DNA from: MED-G105 sp050331095
GTDB lineage: Bacteria; Pseudomonadota; Alphaproteobacteria; Caulobacterales; Parvularculaceae
Reading direction: 5' to 3'
Assembly (NCBI GenBank): GCA_050331095.1
Contig: JBHJHE010000024.1
Span: forward strand, 19,002 to 83,001
DNA length: 64,000 nucleotides
Shown here: in pieces, positions 51,924-61,061 of the stretch
Numbering within the stretch: the first letter of the stretch is position 1
Layout: every line of letters starts with the position of its first letter
Position numbers and translations under genes: made by a program
The notes under the pieces: model-generated
Database searches by the model: none
What the model saw: the letters and a program-made list of their open reading frames with translations, nothing else
What the model was told of the DNA's origin: nothing

Positions 51924-53186
51924 TCAGATTGCGCGAACTTTCGTCATGCCACGGAGAAAGTCGGGATCGAAAGTCACGCCGAGCCCGGCACCGGCCGGAA
52001 CCCGCACGCGGCCGTCCACGGGCGTTAGCGGACCGTCCGTTCCGTCGACGATGTAAGGGACGCCGTCCTTGTCGCCCTTCCACTCCTGATATCGAAACGC
52101 GTTCGGAACCACGGACGCGAAGTGGAGGACGTAGAGCGATCCGAGCCCGTAGCCGGACAGGTGCGGGACCACTTCACGGCCTGCGGCCTCAGCCATTTTC
52201 GCGACCTTCATTGAGCGGATGAGCCCTCCGAAGAACAGCAGGTCCGGCTGGAAGAGATCCGCCGCTTCGTTCTCTATCTGCCACCGAAAGCGGACCATGG
52301 AGTGTTCCTGGTCGCCTGCCGCCACTGGAATGTCGAGCTCGTCCGCGATGCGTTTAGATGCCCACAGATCATCGAACCGGACAGGTTCTTCGTACCAGTT
52401 GTAGTCGTGTGCTTCGAGCATCCGGCCGACGCGAATCGCCTCGTCGAATTCGTAAGATCCGTTGGCGTCGACATAGAGTTCGACATCGCCGCCCACGACG
52501 TCGCGGGCGCGCGGAATGAGAAGCCGATCCCGTTCGCGCGATTTCTCCGTAGACGCCACGCGCGCGCCCAACCTCAGCTTCAGGGCCTTTGCGCCCGACG
52601 CGACCATGGCGCTCAGCTCGTCAACCGTTTCGTTTACGGATATTTCTCGCGAATCCTGCGCGTAGTAGAGGCCGCTGTGTTCTCTGATCCGGGGGCCGAA
52701 CAGCTCGCCAAGGGGAACGCCGGTCCGGCGGCCGAGAAGATCGAGGATCGCGAGCTCCGTCCAGCCGACGCCGCCCCAGAGGGCCATGCCCTGATACTTG
52801 TAATTGAACCCGTGCCTGAAGACGCCATCGACATGTCGTTCGATGAAACGCGCATCTTTTCCGACGAAGTACGGGATCACCCGGGAGAGCATCAGGGAAT
52901 ACGTCTCGCGAATTCGTTTCCTGTGAACCAGGCAAACGCCTTCGTCTCCGTCGGCGCTTCTGACGCGTAGCGCGAACTGGCCGTTTTTCGTCAGTAGGTC
53001 GATCGATTGAAGGCGTATCGGCTCGGGGAACAGCTCCAACAGATCGGGCCGCATCGAAGGCGCGCTCGCCGCCGCGCGAAGGTCCGCGCCGAGCTTGGTC
53101 CCGACGTCGGGCCCGTCGGCCCGGCCGTAGGCTGACGACGCGCCGCCGAGCGCCACGAGGCCAAGCATCATTGAGCGCCTGTCCAT
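51924..53186 (-). CDS. Exported enolase-superfamily protein (third copy)
   Basis: This 420-residue protein starts at ATG 53186. The leader MDRRSMMLGLVALGGASSAYG is short and twin-arginine-like. Barrel motifs are LKLRLGA (K-x-R), YVDANGSYEF, WYEEPVRFDD, AAGDQEHSM and VVPHLSGYG (His). It shares the YVDANGSY block and domain layout with the protein at 22.9 kb. It is probably a periplasmic acid-sugar dehydratase or epimerase with unknown substrate. Grouping with glycerate 2-kinase suggests its product can be broken down to glycerate. Confidence 0.82.
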   Translation of the reverse strand: MDRRSMMLGLVALGGASSAYGRADGPDVGTKLGADLRAAASAPSMRPDLLELFPEPIRLQSIDLLTKNGQFALRVRSADGDEGVCLVHRKRIRETYSLMLSRVIPYFVGKDARFIERHVDGVFRHGFNYKYQGMALWGGVGWTELAILDLLGRRTGVPLGELFGPRIREHSGLYYAQDSREISVNETVDELSAMVASGAKALKLRLGARVASTEKSRERDRLLIPRARDVVGGDVELYVDANGSYEFDEAIRVGRMLEAHDYNWYEEPVRFDDLWASKRIADELDIPVAAGDQEHSMVRFRWQIENEAADLFQPDLLFFGGLIRSMKVAKMAEAAGREVVPHLSGYGLGSLYVLHFASVVPNAFRYQEWKGDKDGVPYIVDGTDGPLTPVDGRVRVPAGAGLGVTFDPDFLRGMTKVRAI

Positions 53187-53311
53187 CTCCGAGCCCTCTC
53201 GAATGGTCGCACTGCAAGCCTAGCCGCCGGTCCAACGAAACCCCGATCGCGCAGCCGCGTTTCATGTAACCATGGGACTGCCTGGCCGACATCCGCGCTT
53301 TTGTTCCAGGG

Positions 53312-53403
53312 TGGCGGACAGGAAGGGATTCGAACCCTCGAGACGGTTTAACCCGCCTACTCCCTTAGCAGGGGAGCGCCTTCGACCACTCGGCCACCTG
53401 TCC
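53312..53403 (-). tRNA. tRNA-Ser (GCU)
   Basis: The minus strand folds as a class II tRNA. The acceptor stem pairs GGACAGG with CCTGTCC, the discriminator G is followed by an encoded CCA, and the T arm holds GGTTCGAATCC. A long variable arm is typical of serine tRNAs. The anticodon loop CTGCTAA gives anticodon GCU at 53367-53369. It lies between the catabolic island and the housekeeping genes. I saw no attachment-site repeat of its 3' end elsewhere. Confidence 0.96.
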
Positions 53404-53502
53404 ACCGCGGAAAATGTCGGCATTTCGACGGCGACGCAAGCTTGAGGTGTGGCGGCCGGGGGCGCGCGCCGGACGTCGGCCGGCTCGTCAGCCCGCCGGC
53501 GT

Positions 53503-56304
53503 TCAGCAGGCGGGACCGCCGCTGCGCAATTCGGCGAGGGCGCCGGCGTTGAGGTCCTCCGCCGAGACCTCCGCCTCCTCTTCCTCGTTGGCTTCGGAGA
53601 TGAAGGCGGCGTAGCCGACGCAGTCGTCCGCTGAGGCTGTTGTCCCTAAGCCCGTTTCCCCAGAGCCTGCTGTTCCAGAGCTAGCTCCACCAGAGCCTGC
53701 TCTTACAGCGCCGTTTTCCGGAGAGGCCGTGCCCGTCGCGGCTGGCGGCGTCTCACGGGGTGGCGGCGCGGCGGCGACGGCCGGTTCGGCTACGGACGGC
53801 GTCGGCGTCACGGTCGGCGTCGGCGTTGGCGTTGGCGTTGGCGCGGGCCGGCGCGGTTTCGCGTCGGGACCGGCGATCGCCGGGGGCGTCGTCTCGATGT
53901 CGACTTCACGGGTCGGCGGGGTCGGCGCCCGCTCCTCGATCGGTTCCGGCGCGGCCCGGGGCGTCGCCTCGGACGTCGTTGTCGGCGCTTCGCTGTTCGG
54001 CGTCTGCGTACCCGGCGCCTCTTTCGGCTCGAGGATCGCGTTCGCGGCCGGCGCAGCGTCGGCGACGACCGGCGCCGCGTGTGGGCCGAGGCGCGCCTCG
54101 GCGAGCACCGGCGCGGCGATGGCGCGGATGCGCGCTTGCACCTCGGGAGGGCGGTCGCCGGCGAAGCTCGTTTCGGCGAGCCGGGTCGCGTTCCACGTCA
54201 TGCCCGTGCCGACGCGCCCCGATCGGCCGCCGCGTTCGAGGTCCTTCGCGAGGCCGCCGGCGAGGGGGGCTCCGGTCAACCGCGCGCGGTAGACCTGGAT
54301 GTTCTCAAGGACCCGCTGGACGTAGTTGCGCGTCTCGGAAAACGGAATGCGCTCGATCCATTCGATCGGGTCGACGGCGGGATCGCGCGGGTCGCCGTGC
54401 TCGCGGATCCATTGGCGCACCCGGTGGGGCCCGGCGTTGTAGGCGGCGAACACCATCGGATAGGCGCCGTTGAAGTCCTGCAGGAGATGCGACAGGTGCG
54501 CTGATCCGATCGTCATATTGTAGGTCGGATCGTTCAGGAGCGCGGCGCGACGATAGGGAAGGCGCTCCTTGCGCGCCGTAATTTCCGCCGTTGACGGAAT
54601 GAGCTGCATGAGCCCCCGGGCCCCGGCGCGCGAAAAGGCGCGCGGGTTGAACTCGCTCTCCTGCCGCGACAGGCCGAGGATCATCTCAGGCGGGGCGTAA
54701 GCCGTCGCGTCGCGCGGCACGCTGATCTCCGGGTAAAGAACGTCCGTCGGGAAAAGCCCGCCGCGCACGCCCGCCTTCCCTGCGCGCACGGCGATATGGG
54801 GCGCGCTGATGTCGGCGGCGAGCTCAGCGAGCTCGCGGTACTCGCCAGCGCTCTCGAGCTGGTCGTCGAGATAATAACTGAAGATCAGGAACCCGCGATC
54901 GTCGCCGACCTCCGTCAGCATGCGCAGGGCGCGGGCCGCCGGGCGGCTCGCGAACCGCGCCTTCTCCTCCGGCGTCGCGTCCGGCGTCGGCGCAAAGGTT
55001 GCGGCCGCCGCGGCGCCGCCGATCTTCTCCGCCGCCAATTGTCCATAGAAAGAGTAAGCGTAGCCGGCGGCCTTGTCGTAATAGACGGCGGCGGCCTCGG
55101 CGTCGTTCTCCGCCTCCGCCGCTCGACCGAGCCAGTAGTAGCCGCGCGAGAGGGAGATCGGCGTGCCGACGCTGGCCGTGAGCGCGGCGAAGTGGACGCG
55201 CGCCGCCTTGGGATCGTCGAGATAGCTGAGCGCGATCCACCCGGCGTTGAACTCCGCTTCGGAAAAGTCCGTGTCGCCCGGTTCTATCCCGTGGCCGGCG
55301 GCCATGGCGTAGGCGTCGGCGAAAAGGCCGTTCTTCAGCGCCCAGCGCATGAGGAGCTGGCGCTCGTCCCACCAGCGGCCCGGATCGCGAACGGTCGTGG
55401 GGTCGCTCGCGGCCTGGCGGGCGAGGGCGATCGCGCGGGGGTCTTCGCCTTTGCGGCGATAGTAGCGCACGGCCGCGAGGAGAACGCCGCTGTCGGCGCG
55501 CGCGTCGGCGGAGAGGCGTTCGAAGGCCGTTTCGCCGGCGCTCGCGGCGACGAGGAGGTTCGCGCGCACTTCCGCGAGGCGGCGCGTCTCAGGCGTCAGA
55601 TAGCGGAAGACGCGGCGGGCGTTCGTCACCTCGCGCGCCCACAGGAGCCGGTCGACGCGCGCCGCGTGGTCGTCAGGGGTCAGATTGCCGCCGAAGCGCG
55701 CGAGGAACTCTCTTTCCTGGCGCAATGTGAAGCGCCCGTCGATCCACGCCTCGCGCACGTGGAGCACGGCCGCCTCGCGCTCGCCGACAGCGAAGAGGGC
55801 CGCGCCGAGGGCGATGATCCCGTCGGCGGTCTGGGGGGCGGCGGTGGAGAAGAAGTCGACGACGACGCCGGGGGCGGTGTCGCTCGGCATGCGCGCCTCG
55901 CCGTGGCGCTGGATGCGAGAGCGCGCCGGCCAGTCGGGGTGGGTCTGAAGAAACGCGGCGATCTCGTCGAACTTCGCGTCCGGATCGTTCGCGTAGTGAT
56001 AATACCATAATGCGAGGCTGCGCGCCGTCGGGTCTTCGAGCGTCGCGGCCGTCTGGCGGGCGCGGGCGAAATTGCGCCGCTCGATGTCGTCGCGCACGAG
56101 CGCGATGCGCTCCAGGTCGTTTCGCGAGATCCAGCGCGGGCCGGGCGCCGGCGGTTTGAGGCGCGGCGTCGCGATGACGTCGCCCGGGATCGCCGCAGTG
56201 GTGCCGCTGGCGGCCGTCAGAACGCCGAGCGCCGCCGCCGCGGCGCCCGCCAAACCCCTCCTTCGCGCCGACCGGCGCGATGCGGCTCGTCCCGTCTTCA
56301 ACAA
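53503..56304 (-). CDS. Soluble lytic murein transglycosylase with long Pro/Thr- and Gly/Ser-rich tail
   Basis: This 933-residue exported protein (basic start, then GLAGAAAAALGVLTAASG) has a long TPR-like helical U-domain (residues ~60-520). The SLT catalytic domain has LGLSRQESEFNPRAFS with the catalytic Glu near 549, GARGLMQLIPSTA and FAAYNAGPHRVRQW. It cleaves peptidoglycan to anhydromuropeptides in the periplasm. After residue ~680 comes a ~250-residue low-complexity tail, rich in Pro/Thr (a TPTPTP run) and then Gly/Ser. It ends in an acidic segment between two cysteines (ADDCVGYAAF ... GGPAC). The tail is not part of the Slt family and may anchor or space the enzyme in the wall. Confidence 0.9.
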   Translation of the reverse strand: MLKTGRAASRRSARRRGLAGAAAAALGVLTAASGTTAAIPGDVIATPRLKPPAPGPRWISRNDLERIALVRDDIERRNFARARQTAATLEDPTARSLALWYYHYANDPDAKFDEIAAFLQTHPDWPARSRIQRHGEARMPSDTAPGVVVDFFSTAAPQTADGIIALGAALFAVGEREAAVLHVREAWIDGRFTLRQEREFLARFGGNLTPDDHAARVDRLLWAREVTNARRVFRYLTPETRRLAEVRANLLVAASAGETAFERLSADARADSGVLLAAVRYYRRKGEDPRAIALARQAASDPTTVRDPGRWWDERQLLMRWALKNGLFADAYAMAAGHGIEPGDTDFSEAEFNAGWIALSYLDDPKAARVHFAALTASVGTPISLSRGYYWLGRAAEAENDAEAAAVYYDKAAGYAYSFYGQLAAEKIGGAAAAATFAPTPDATPEEKARFASRPAARALRMLTEVGDDRGFLIFSYYLDDQLESAGEYRELAELAADISAPHIAVRAGKAGVRGGLFPTDVLYPEISVPRDATAYAPPEMILGLSRQESEFNPRAFSRAGARGLMQLIPSTAEITARKERLPYRRAALLNDPTYNMTIGSAHLSHLLQDFNGAYPMVFAAYNAGPHRVRQWIREHGDPRDPAVDPIEWIERIPFSETRNYVQRVLENIQVYRARLTGAPLAGGLAKDLERGGRSGRVGTGMTWNATRLAETSFAGDRPPEVQARIRAIAAPVLAEARLGPHAAPVVADAAPAANAILEPKEAPGTQTPNSEAPTTTSEATPRAAPEPIEERAPTPPTREVDIETTPPAIAGPDAKPRRPAPTPTPTPTPTVTPTPSVAEPAVAAAPPPRETPPAATGTASPENGAVRAGSGGASSGTAGSGETGLGTTASADDCVGYAAFISEANEEEEAEVSAEDLNAGALAELRSGGPAC
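53813..53842. repeat. Five tandem GTYGGC hexamers in the transglycosylase tail
   Basis: Two GTCGGC and three GTTGGC units in tandem encode the Pro-Thr dipeptide run on the minus strand. Hexamer slippage keeps the frame, so the tail length could vary between strains. Confidence 0.8.
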
Positions 56305-56591
56305 AGCGCGTTCCCCGTCCTGCCTCGAGCCCCCACGGCCGATATGAAGATACCGCGCGCGACGACGAAATCACCTTTCCGGCGCGCGTTGTCCCGATAG
56401 TTGCCGCACTTCTGCGCGGAGAGTATCGAGAACGCCACTAACGAATCGTGCAGCGCCCGTGAAGGCGCCGCGCGTCGATGGGCGCATCGCGGGTTCCGAT
56501 CAGCGGTCGATCAAGCAAGCGCGGCGCCGCGACGCCGGATCATGAATTTTTGCAAAGCCGCGCCCTCGGCGCGCGTAGTGAAGAGGCGACG

Positions 56592-57482
56592 ATGGCGACG
56601 CCAACCGGATCCCTGACGGCGCTCGTGACGCCGTTCGACGCGAACGACATCGATGCGATCGATGAGGACGCGTTTCAGAAGCTGGTCGACCGGCAGATCG
56701 CCGGCGGCGCGGCGGGCGTTTGCCCGGCCGGCACGACGGGCGAGTCGGCGACCTTGTCCCACGGGGAGCACCGCCGCGTGATCGCGCTCGCAGTGGAGGC
56801 CGCCGCCGGCCGCGCGCCCGTTTACGCGGGGGCCGGCTCGAACAACACGGCCGAGGCGATCGAACTCGCGCGGTTCGCCGAAGCGGCCGGCGCCGACGGT
56901 CTTTTGTCGGTGACCGGTTACTACAACAAGCCGACGCAGGCGGGCCTGCGCGGGCATTTCAAGGCGCTGCACGACGCCGTGGGCTTGCCGATCATCCTTT
57001 ACAACGTCCCGGGACGCACGGTGGCGAACCTCACGGTCGAGACGATCGCCGAGCTTTCGCGCCTGCCGCGCATCGTCGGCGTCAAGGATGCGACGGGGGA
57101 CCTGGCGCGCGTCGCCCTGCAGCGCCTGGCCTCCGGCCCGGACTTCGTGCAGCGCTCCGGCGAAGACATGTCCGCCGTCGGCTTCAACGCCATGGGCGGG
57201 CGCGGCTGCATCGGCGTCACCGCAAACGTGGCCCCGGAACTGTGCGCGCGGATGCAGAGGGCGTCCCTCGCCGGCGATTACGCCGCAGCGCTTGCGCTGC
57301 AGGATCGGCTCGCGCCGCTGCACGACGCGATGTTCGTCGAGACGAACCCGGGGCCGGCGAAGTACGCCCTTTCGCTCCTCGGGCTTTGTTCGCCGCGCGT
57401 GCGCTCGCCCCTCGCGGAGCCGGAGGCGCCGGCGCGCGAAGCGATCCGCGCCGCGCTCGAAGGGTTGGGACTGATCGCCTGA
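56592..57482 (+). CDS. dapA: 4-hydroxy-tetrahydrodipicolinate synthase
   Basis: This 296-residue TIM-barrel lyase has ATG 56592 with AAGAGG as ribosome-binding site. DapA signatures are LTALVTPF, GGAAGVCPAGTTGESATLSHGEH, TGYYNKPTQAGL, ILYNVPGRT (Tyr of the catalytic triad) and VGVKDATGDLAR (Schiff-base Lys). It condenses pyruvate with aspartate semialdehyde in lysine/diaminopimelate synthesis. KDG-aldolase-like relatives exist, but the smpB neighbour and the motif set fit DapA. Its TGA overlaps the smpB start by one base. The 287 bp upstream show no recognisable gene or riboswitch. Confidence 0.93.
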   Translation: MATPTGSLTALVTPFDANDIDAIDEDAFQKLVDRQIAGGAAGVCPAGTTGESATLSHGEHRRVIALAVEAAAGRAPVYAGAGSNNTAEAIELARFAEAAGADGLLSVTGYYNKPTQAGLRGHFKALHDAVGLPIILYNVPGRTVANLTVETIAELSRLPRIVGVKDATGDLARVALQRLASGPDFVQRSGEDMSAVGFNAMGGRGCIGVTANVAPELCARMQRASLAGDYAAALALQDRLAPLHDAMFVETNPGPAKYALSLLGLCSPRVRSPLAEPEAPAREAIRAALEGLGLIA

Positions 57483-57958
57483 TGGCCGCCAAAAAGAAGG
57501 ACGACGGGACCAAAGCCGTCGCCGAAAATCGTCGCGCGCGACGCGAATACACGATCGAGGAGACCCTGGAGGCGGGGCTCGTGCTCACCGGCACCGAGGT
57601 CAAGGCGCTGCGCGAGGGCCATGCGACCATCAAAGAGGCCTACGCGGCGCCTGAGAACGACGGCTTGTGGCTGATCAATGCGACAATCCCGGAGTATTCC
57701 GCCGGCAATCGCGAGAACCACGAGCCGAAGCGGCCCCGCAAACTCCTCCTTCACAAGCGCGAAATCGCTCGGCTCGCCGAGGCCGTGGAGCGCAAGGGCT
57801 ACACGATCGCGCCGCTGCGGCTCTACTTTAACGAAAAAGGCGTCGCCAAGCTGGAGATCGGACTGGCTGTCGGACGAAAGATCCACGACAAGCGCGACGC
57901 GGAGAAAAGCCGCGATTGGGCGCGCCAACAGCAACGCCTGTTGCGCGACCGCGGCTAA
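57482..57958 (+). CDS. smpB: SsrA-binding protein
   Basis: This 158-residue protein shows NRRARREYTIEETLEAGLVL, LTGTEVKALREGHATIKEAY and KLLLHKREIARL, and the basic C-terminal tail KRDAEKSRDWARQQQRLLRD that enters the decoding centre. SmpB binds tmRNA and rescues stalled ribosomes. It starts on the last base of the dapA stop (TGATG), a common alphaproteobacterial pairing. No tmRNA gene was seen in the window. Confidence 0.96.
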   Translation: MAAKKKDDGTKAVAENRRARREYTIEETLEAGLVLTGTEVKALREGHATIKEAYAAPENDGLWLINATIPEYSAGNRENHEPKRPRKLLLHKREIARLAEAVERKGYTIAPLRLYFNEKGVAKLEIGLAVGRKIHDKRDAEKSRDWARQQQRLLRDRG

Positions 57959-57987
57959 CGGCGTTGTGGCGAAAGGGGGCTCGGGCG

Positions 57988-58470
57988 ATGACGCTCTATG
58001 AAAACGAAGACGAGCCGCGGCTGAAGCTGCTCGTGAACCCGTCCTGGGTCTTTTTCGGCTCGCTCGTCATGGGCTATCTTTTGCGCCTTGTCTTCGGGGT
58101 GCGTCTGCCGTTGCCGCGCGCCTTCGCCGAGGGGCTCGGCGAGCTTATCGTTCTCGTCGCCATCTGGTTCGCCATCGGCGCTTTTGGGGCGTTCTCCGAA
58201 CAGGCCGAGAGCGCAGAGCCCGGCGCGCCGACCCGCGCGCTCGTCACCGCCGGGCCGTACAAGCGCTCGCGCAACCCGATGTACCTTGCGATGTTGCTCT
58301 TCGGCGCCGGGCTCGCCATCGCCACGACGAACTTCTGGATGCTGATGACGACGGCGATCGCCGCGCCGCTCTTGCACGTCTTCGCTGTCCTGCCGGAGGA
58401 ACGGTATCTGGAGGCGCGGTTCGGCGCGGACTACGCCGCCTACAAAGCATCCGTGCGCCGCTGGCTGTGA
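57988..58470 (+). CDS. Isoprenylcysteine carboxyl methyltransferase-family membrane protein
   Basis: About 160 residues with four hydrophobic segments. The C-terminal half has the ICMT/PEMT-like signature GPYKRSRNPMYLAMLLFGAG and PEERYLEARFGADYAAYKA. Bacterial members are presumed small-molecule or lipid methyltransferases of unknown substrate. It follows smpB by 29 bp. ATG 57988 is used; upstream in-frame TTG codons are possible. Confidence 0.82.
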   Translation: MTLYENEDEPRLKLLVNPSWVFFGSLVMGYLLRLVFGVRLPLPRAFAEGLGELIVLVAIWFAIGAFGAFSEQAESAEPGAPTRALVTAGPYKRSRNPMYLAMLLFGAGLAIATTNFWMLMTTAIAAPLLHVFAVLPEERYLEARFGADYAAYKASVRRWL

Positions 58471-58474
58471 GCGT

Positions 58475-58948
58475 TCAGGCGCCGCTTTTCGGCGGAACGG
58501 CCGGCACGAAGGTCAGGACGGTCTGGAACGCCGCCGCCGCCCCCGCCCCGCCCATGAAGCAGAGCAAGAGGCCGCCGAGGCGCACGCCGACGACGGCGTC
58601 GGCAAACCGCGCCGCGAGGAGGCCGGCGACCAGCAGGACCGCGGCCCGGGCGTAGAAGCGCAAGAGGTCGGAGAAGGCGTCGCCGCCGGAAAACTGCGCT
58701 GCGAACCGCGGCCAGGCGAAAAAGACGTAGGCCCAGCATCCCGCGCCGGCGGCGACGACCGCTGCGGCGAGCGAAATCCCATGAAAGAGGTTCGTCAGCG
58801 CCCGGCTCGCTTCGGCGAACCCGATTGCCGCGACGGCCGCGCCGATGCCGCCGAAGGCGGCGCTGACGGCGAGGGTCGCGAGCGGCTTGGCGTCGCGCGC
58901 GCGTTCGAACGCGCCGTCCTTGCTCCGAATGCCCCAGTATCGCGTCAT
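58475..58948 (-). CDS. Small multi-pass membrane protein, unknown function
   Basis: This 157-residue protein has a charged N-terminus (MTRYWGIRSKDGAFERARD) and four hydrophobic segments. No family is recognised. Its end faces the methyltransferase-like gene across 4 bp. It lies 6 bp downstream of the uracil-DNA glycosylase gene and is probably co-transcribed with it. Confidence 0.6.
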   Translation of the reverse strand: MTRYWGIRSKDGAFERARDAKPLATLAVSAAFGGIGAAVAAIGFAEASRALTNLFHGISLAAAVVAAGAGCWAYVFFAWPRFAAQFSGGDAFSDLLRFYARAAVLLVAGLLAARFADAVVGVRLGGLLLCFMGGAGAAAAFQTVLTFVPAVPPKSGA

Positions 58949-58954
58949 GACCCT

Positions 58955-59671
58955 CTACAACGCTTGGCGCCTGCGCACGGTTTGCGTTCCATCCAAAAAG
59001 GCGCGGGCGTCGCGGAACACCGCGTGGAAGGCCGCCTCCGTCAGGCGGCCCGTGTTCGTGTTGTAGCGGGAGCAGTGGTAGCTGTCGAAAACCGTCGGCT
59101 CGCCGCCGCCGGCCGGCGGGTCGTGGCGCGCGCCGTGGGCGAAGGGATGGCGCGCGAGCTTGCGGCCGAGGGCGCGCATGACGTTGTCGTGGGCGATCTT
59201 GCCGAGGCAAATCACCGCTTCGAGGCTTGGGGACGCGGCGAGGCGGTTCGCCAGGAACGGCCGGCATGCGGCGGCTTCGCCGCCTGTCGGCTTGTTCTGC
59301 GGCGGGACGCACCGGACGGCGTTGGTGATCATCGCGTCGACGAGGACGAGACCGTCGTCGGCGCGCGCGCCATAGGTTCCGCGGGAGAAGCCGAAAGCGT
59401 CGAGCGTCGCGTAGAGGAGGTCGCCGGCGTAGTCGCCGGTGAACGGCCGGCCGGTCTTGTTCGCGCCCTGCAAGCCCGGCGCGAGACCGACGATCAGCAG
59501 GCGCGCGTCCTCCGGCCCGAACGAGGCGACGGGCGCGTTGTGCCAGTCGGGATGTTCAGCGGCGTTGTCGCGGCGAAAGGCGGCGAGCCGCGAACACAGG
59601 CCGCAGTCGCCCGGCGGTTCCGGAGACGAGGCGTCCGCGATCGCAGGTTGGCGGCGGGCGAGGGCCGTCAT
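58955..59671 (-). CDS. Uracil-DNA glycosylase, family 5 (UdgB type)
   Basis: This 238-residue protein has an N-terminal Fe-S-type cysteine pair (DCGLCSRL). The glycosylase motif is LIVGLAPGLQGANKTGRPFTGDYAG, followed by NAVRCVPPQNKPTGGE. The second motif, DSYHCSRYNTNTGRLT, corresponds to the HPSRRNTNTGRLT block of family 5. Such enzymes remove uracil and other deaminated bases from DNA. It lies in a minus-strand cluster with the NYN gene. Confidence 0.88.
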   Translation of the reverse strand: MTALARRQPAIADASSPEPPGDCGLCSRLAAFRRDNAAEHPDWHNAPVASFGPEDARLLIVGLAPGLQGANKTGRPFTGDYAGDLLYATLDAFGFSRGTYGARADDGLVLVDAMITNAVRCVPPQNKPTGGEAAACRPFLANRLAASPSLEAVICLGKIAHDNVMRALGRKLARHPFAHGARHDPPAGGGEPTVFDSYHCSRYNTNTGRLTEAAFHAVFRDARAFLDGTQTVRRRQAL

Positions 59672-59674
59672 CGC

Positions 59675-60331
59675 TCAGCGCACGTCGTCGTCTTCGAACT
59701 CTTCCTCGTCCTCGTACTCGTCGTACTCTTCATAATCGTCGTCCGCCGCAGCCGCCGGCGCCCGTTGGCGTCGGGGGCCGCCGCCGCCCGCGCGGCCGAT
59801 CTCTTTCTGGATGTCGGCGAGGTCGACGAAGGCGTCGGCCTGGCGCCGCAGTTCGTCCGAGGCCATGGGCGGTTGGGATTTCACCGTAGAGACCACCGTT
59901 ACGCGCACGCCCAGTTCTTGCGCGGCCTCGATGGCGCGGCGGAAGTCGCCGTTGCCCGTGAACAGGACGATGTGTTCGAGCCGCGGCGCCATCGCGACGA
60001 TGTCGACCGCGAGCTCCACGTCGATCGAGCCTTTGTAGCGTTTGCGGCCCTGGGCGTCGGTGAACTCGCGCGCCTGCTTCGTCACCATCGTGTAGCCATT
60101 GTAGTCGAGCCAATCGACGAGGGGCCGCAGCGGGGAGTAATCCTGCGAACGGTCTTCCTGGATCGCCGTGTAGTAGTAGGCGCGCATCAGCCGGCCGGCC
60201 TTGCGGGCGTTGGCGAGGAGGCTCTTGTAGTCCATGTCGAAGCCGAGGCTGCGCGCGGCCTTGTAGAGGTTCGCCCAGTCGATGAAGATAGCGAACTTGT
60301 CGTCTTCGTCAACGTCGAGAAAGTTGGGCAT
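59675..60331 (-). CDS. NYN-domain (LabA/DUF88-like) putative ribonuclease with acidic tail
   Basis: About 218 residues from ATG 60331. The NYN (PIN-like) domain holds FAIFIDWANLYKAAR, KGSIDVELAVDIVAMA, IVLFTGNGDFRRAIE (acidic metal-binding residues) and GVRVTVVST. The last ~25 residues are almost all Asp, Glu and Tyr. The family is a predicted RNase or RNA-binding regulator. It diverges from folK with a 72-bp gap. This arrangement next to folK-rpoZ-rsh is common in alphaproteobacteria. Confidence 0.9.
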   Translation of the reverse strand: MPNFLDVDEDDKFAIFIDWANLYKAARSLGFDMDYKSLLANARKAGRLMRAYYYTAIQEDRSQDYSPLRPLVDWLDYNGYTMVTKQAREFTDAQGRKRYKGSIDVELAVDIVAMAPRLEHIVLFTGNGDFRRAIEAAQELGVRVTVVSTVKSQPPMASDELRRQADAFVDLADIQKEIGRAGGGGPRRQRAPAAAADDDYEEYDEYEDEEEFEDDDVR

Positions 60332-60403
60332 TTGGGCTCCTGAAACGAGGGCGGAAATATGCGTCGGCGCCGCCGATCGGGCGGGGCGCTGGCGAATAGG
60401 CGC

Positions 60404-60904
60404 ATGATTCTTATCGGCTTTGGCTCGAATTTGCCATTCCGCGGCGCCGCGCCGGCGGCGATCGTCGGCGCGGCTCTCCGGGCCGTTGACGACGCCTTCG
60501 GCGTTGCGCGCGTCTCCCGGCTCTACGGCTCGCCCGCCTGGCCTGACCCCTCGGCCCCGGCCTACGTCAACGCTGCGGCGTCGTTGGCGAGCGCGCCCGA
60601 GCCTCTGACGCTGATGGCGGGCCTTCTGGCGATCGAGCGCGCGTTCGGCCGGCGTCGCGGCGTCGCGAACGCCCCGCGGACGCTTGATCTCGACCTGCTC
60701 GACCATGACGGCCAGGTTCTCGATCACGCCGGCCCGCCGCGGCTCGTCCTGCCGCATCCGCGCCTGCACGAGCGGGACTTCGCGCTCGCCCCGCTGATCG
60801 ACGTCGCGCCGGACTGGGTCCATCCGACGCTGGGGCGCACGGGCGCGGAACTCCTGGACGCTTTGGCGGCGCGCTCGGCGCGCCCGCTTAGCGCGGGCGC
60901 GTAA
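60404..60904 (+). CDS. folK: 2-amino-4-hydroxy-6-hydroxymethyldihydropteridine pyrophosphokinase
   Basis: This 166-residue protein shows ILIGFGSNLPF, SRLYGSPAWPDPSAPAYVNA, LLAIERAFGRRRG and the HPPK signature RTLDLDLLDHDG, followed by LPHPRLHERDFALAPLID. It pyrophosphorylates the pterin in folate synthesis. Start at ATG 60404. It lies 157 bp before rpoZ. Confidence 0.94.
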   Translation: MILIGFGSNLPFRGAAPAAIVGAALRAVDDAFGVARVSRLYGSPAWPDPSAPAYVNAAASLASAPEPLTLMAGLLAIERAFGRRRGVANAPRTLDLDLLDHDGQVLDHAGPPRLVLPHPRLHERDFALAPLIDVAPDWVHPTLGRTGAELLDALAARSARPLSAGA

Positions 60905-61061
60905 GCGGTTGCCGTCCGCGCGCTGCGCGCGTATTCTAACCTCTTGCCGTTACAGTATTCGGCGCGCCGGCGAGGCGCGGCGACGTCGAACCACCGGCCT
61001 TCATCGGACTGGACGACGTCGACGCCCCCTTCGTTGCGCGCTTCTAACCCGGAGCACATGC

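Noticed and set aside
53312..53403. tRNA-Ser as an integration site for a mobile island
   Set aside because: No integrase, no repeated tRNA 3' end and no composition break were seen on either side.
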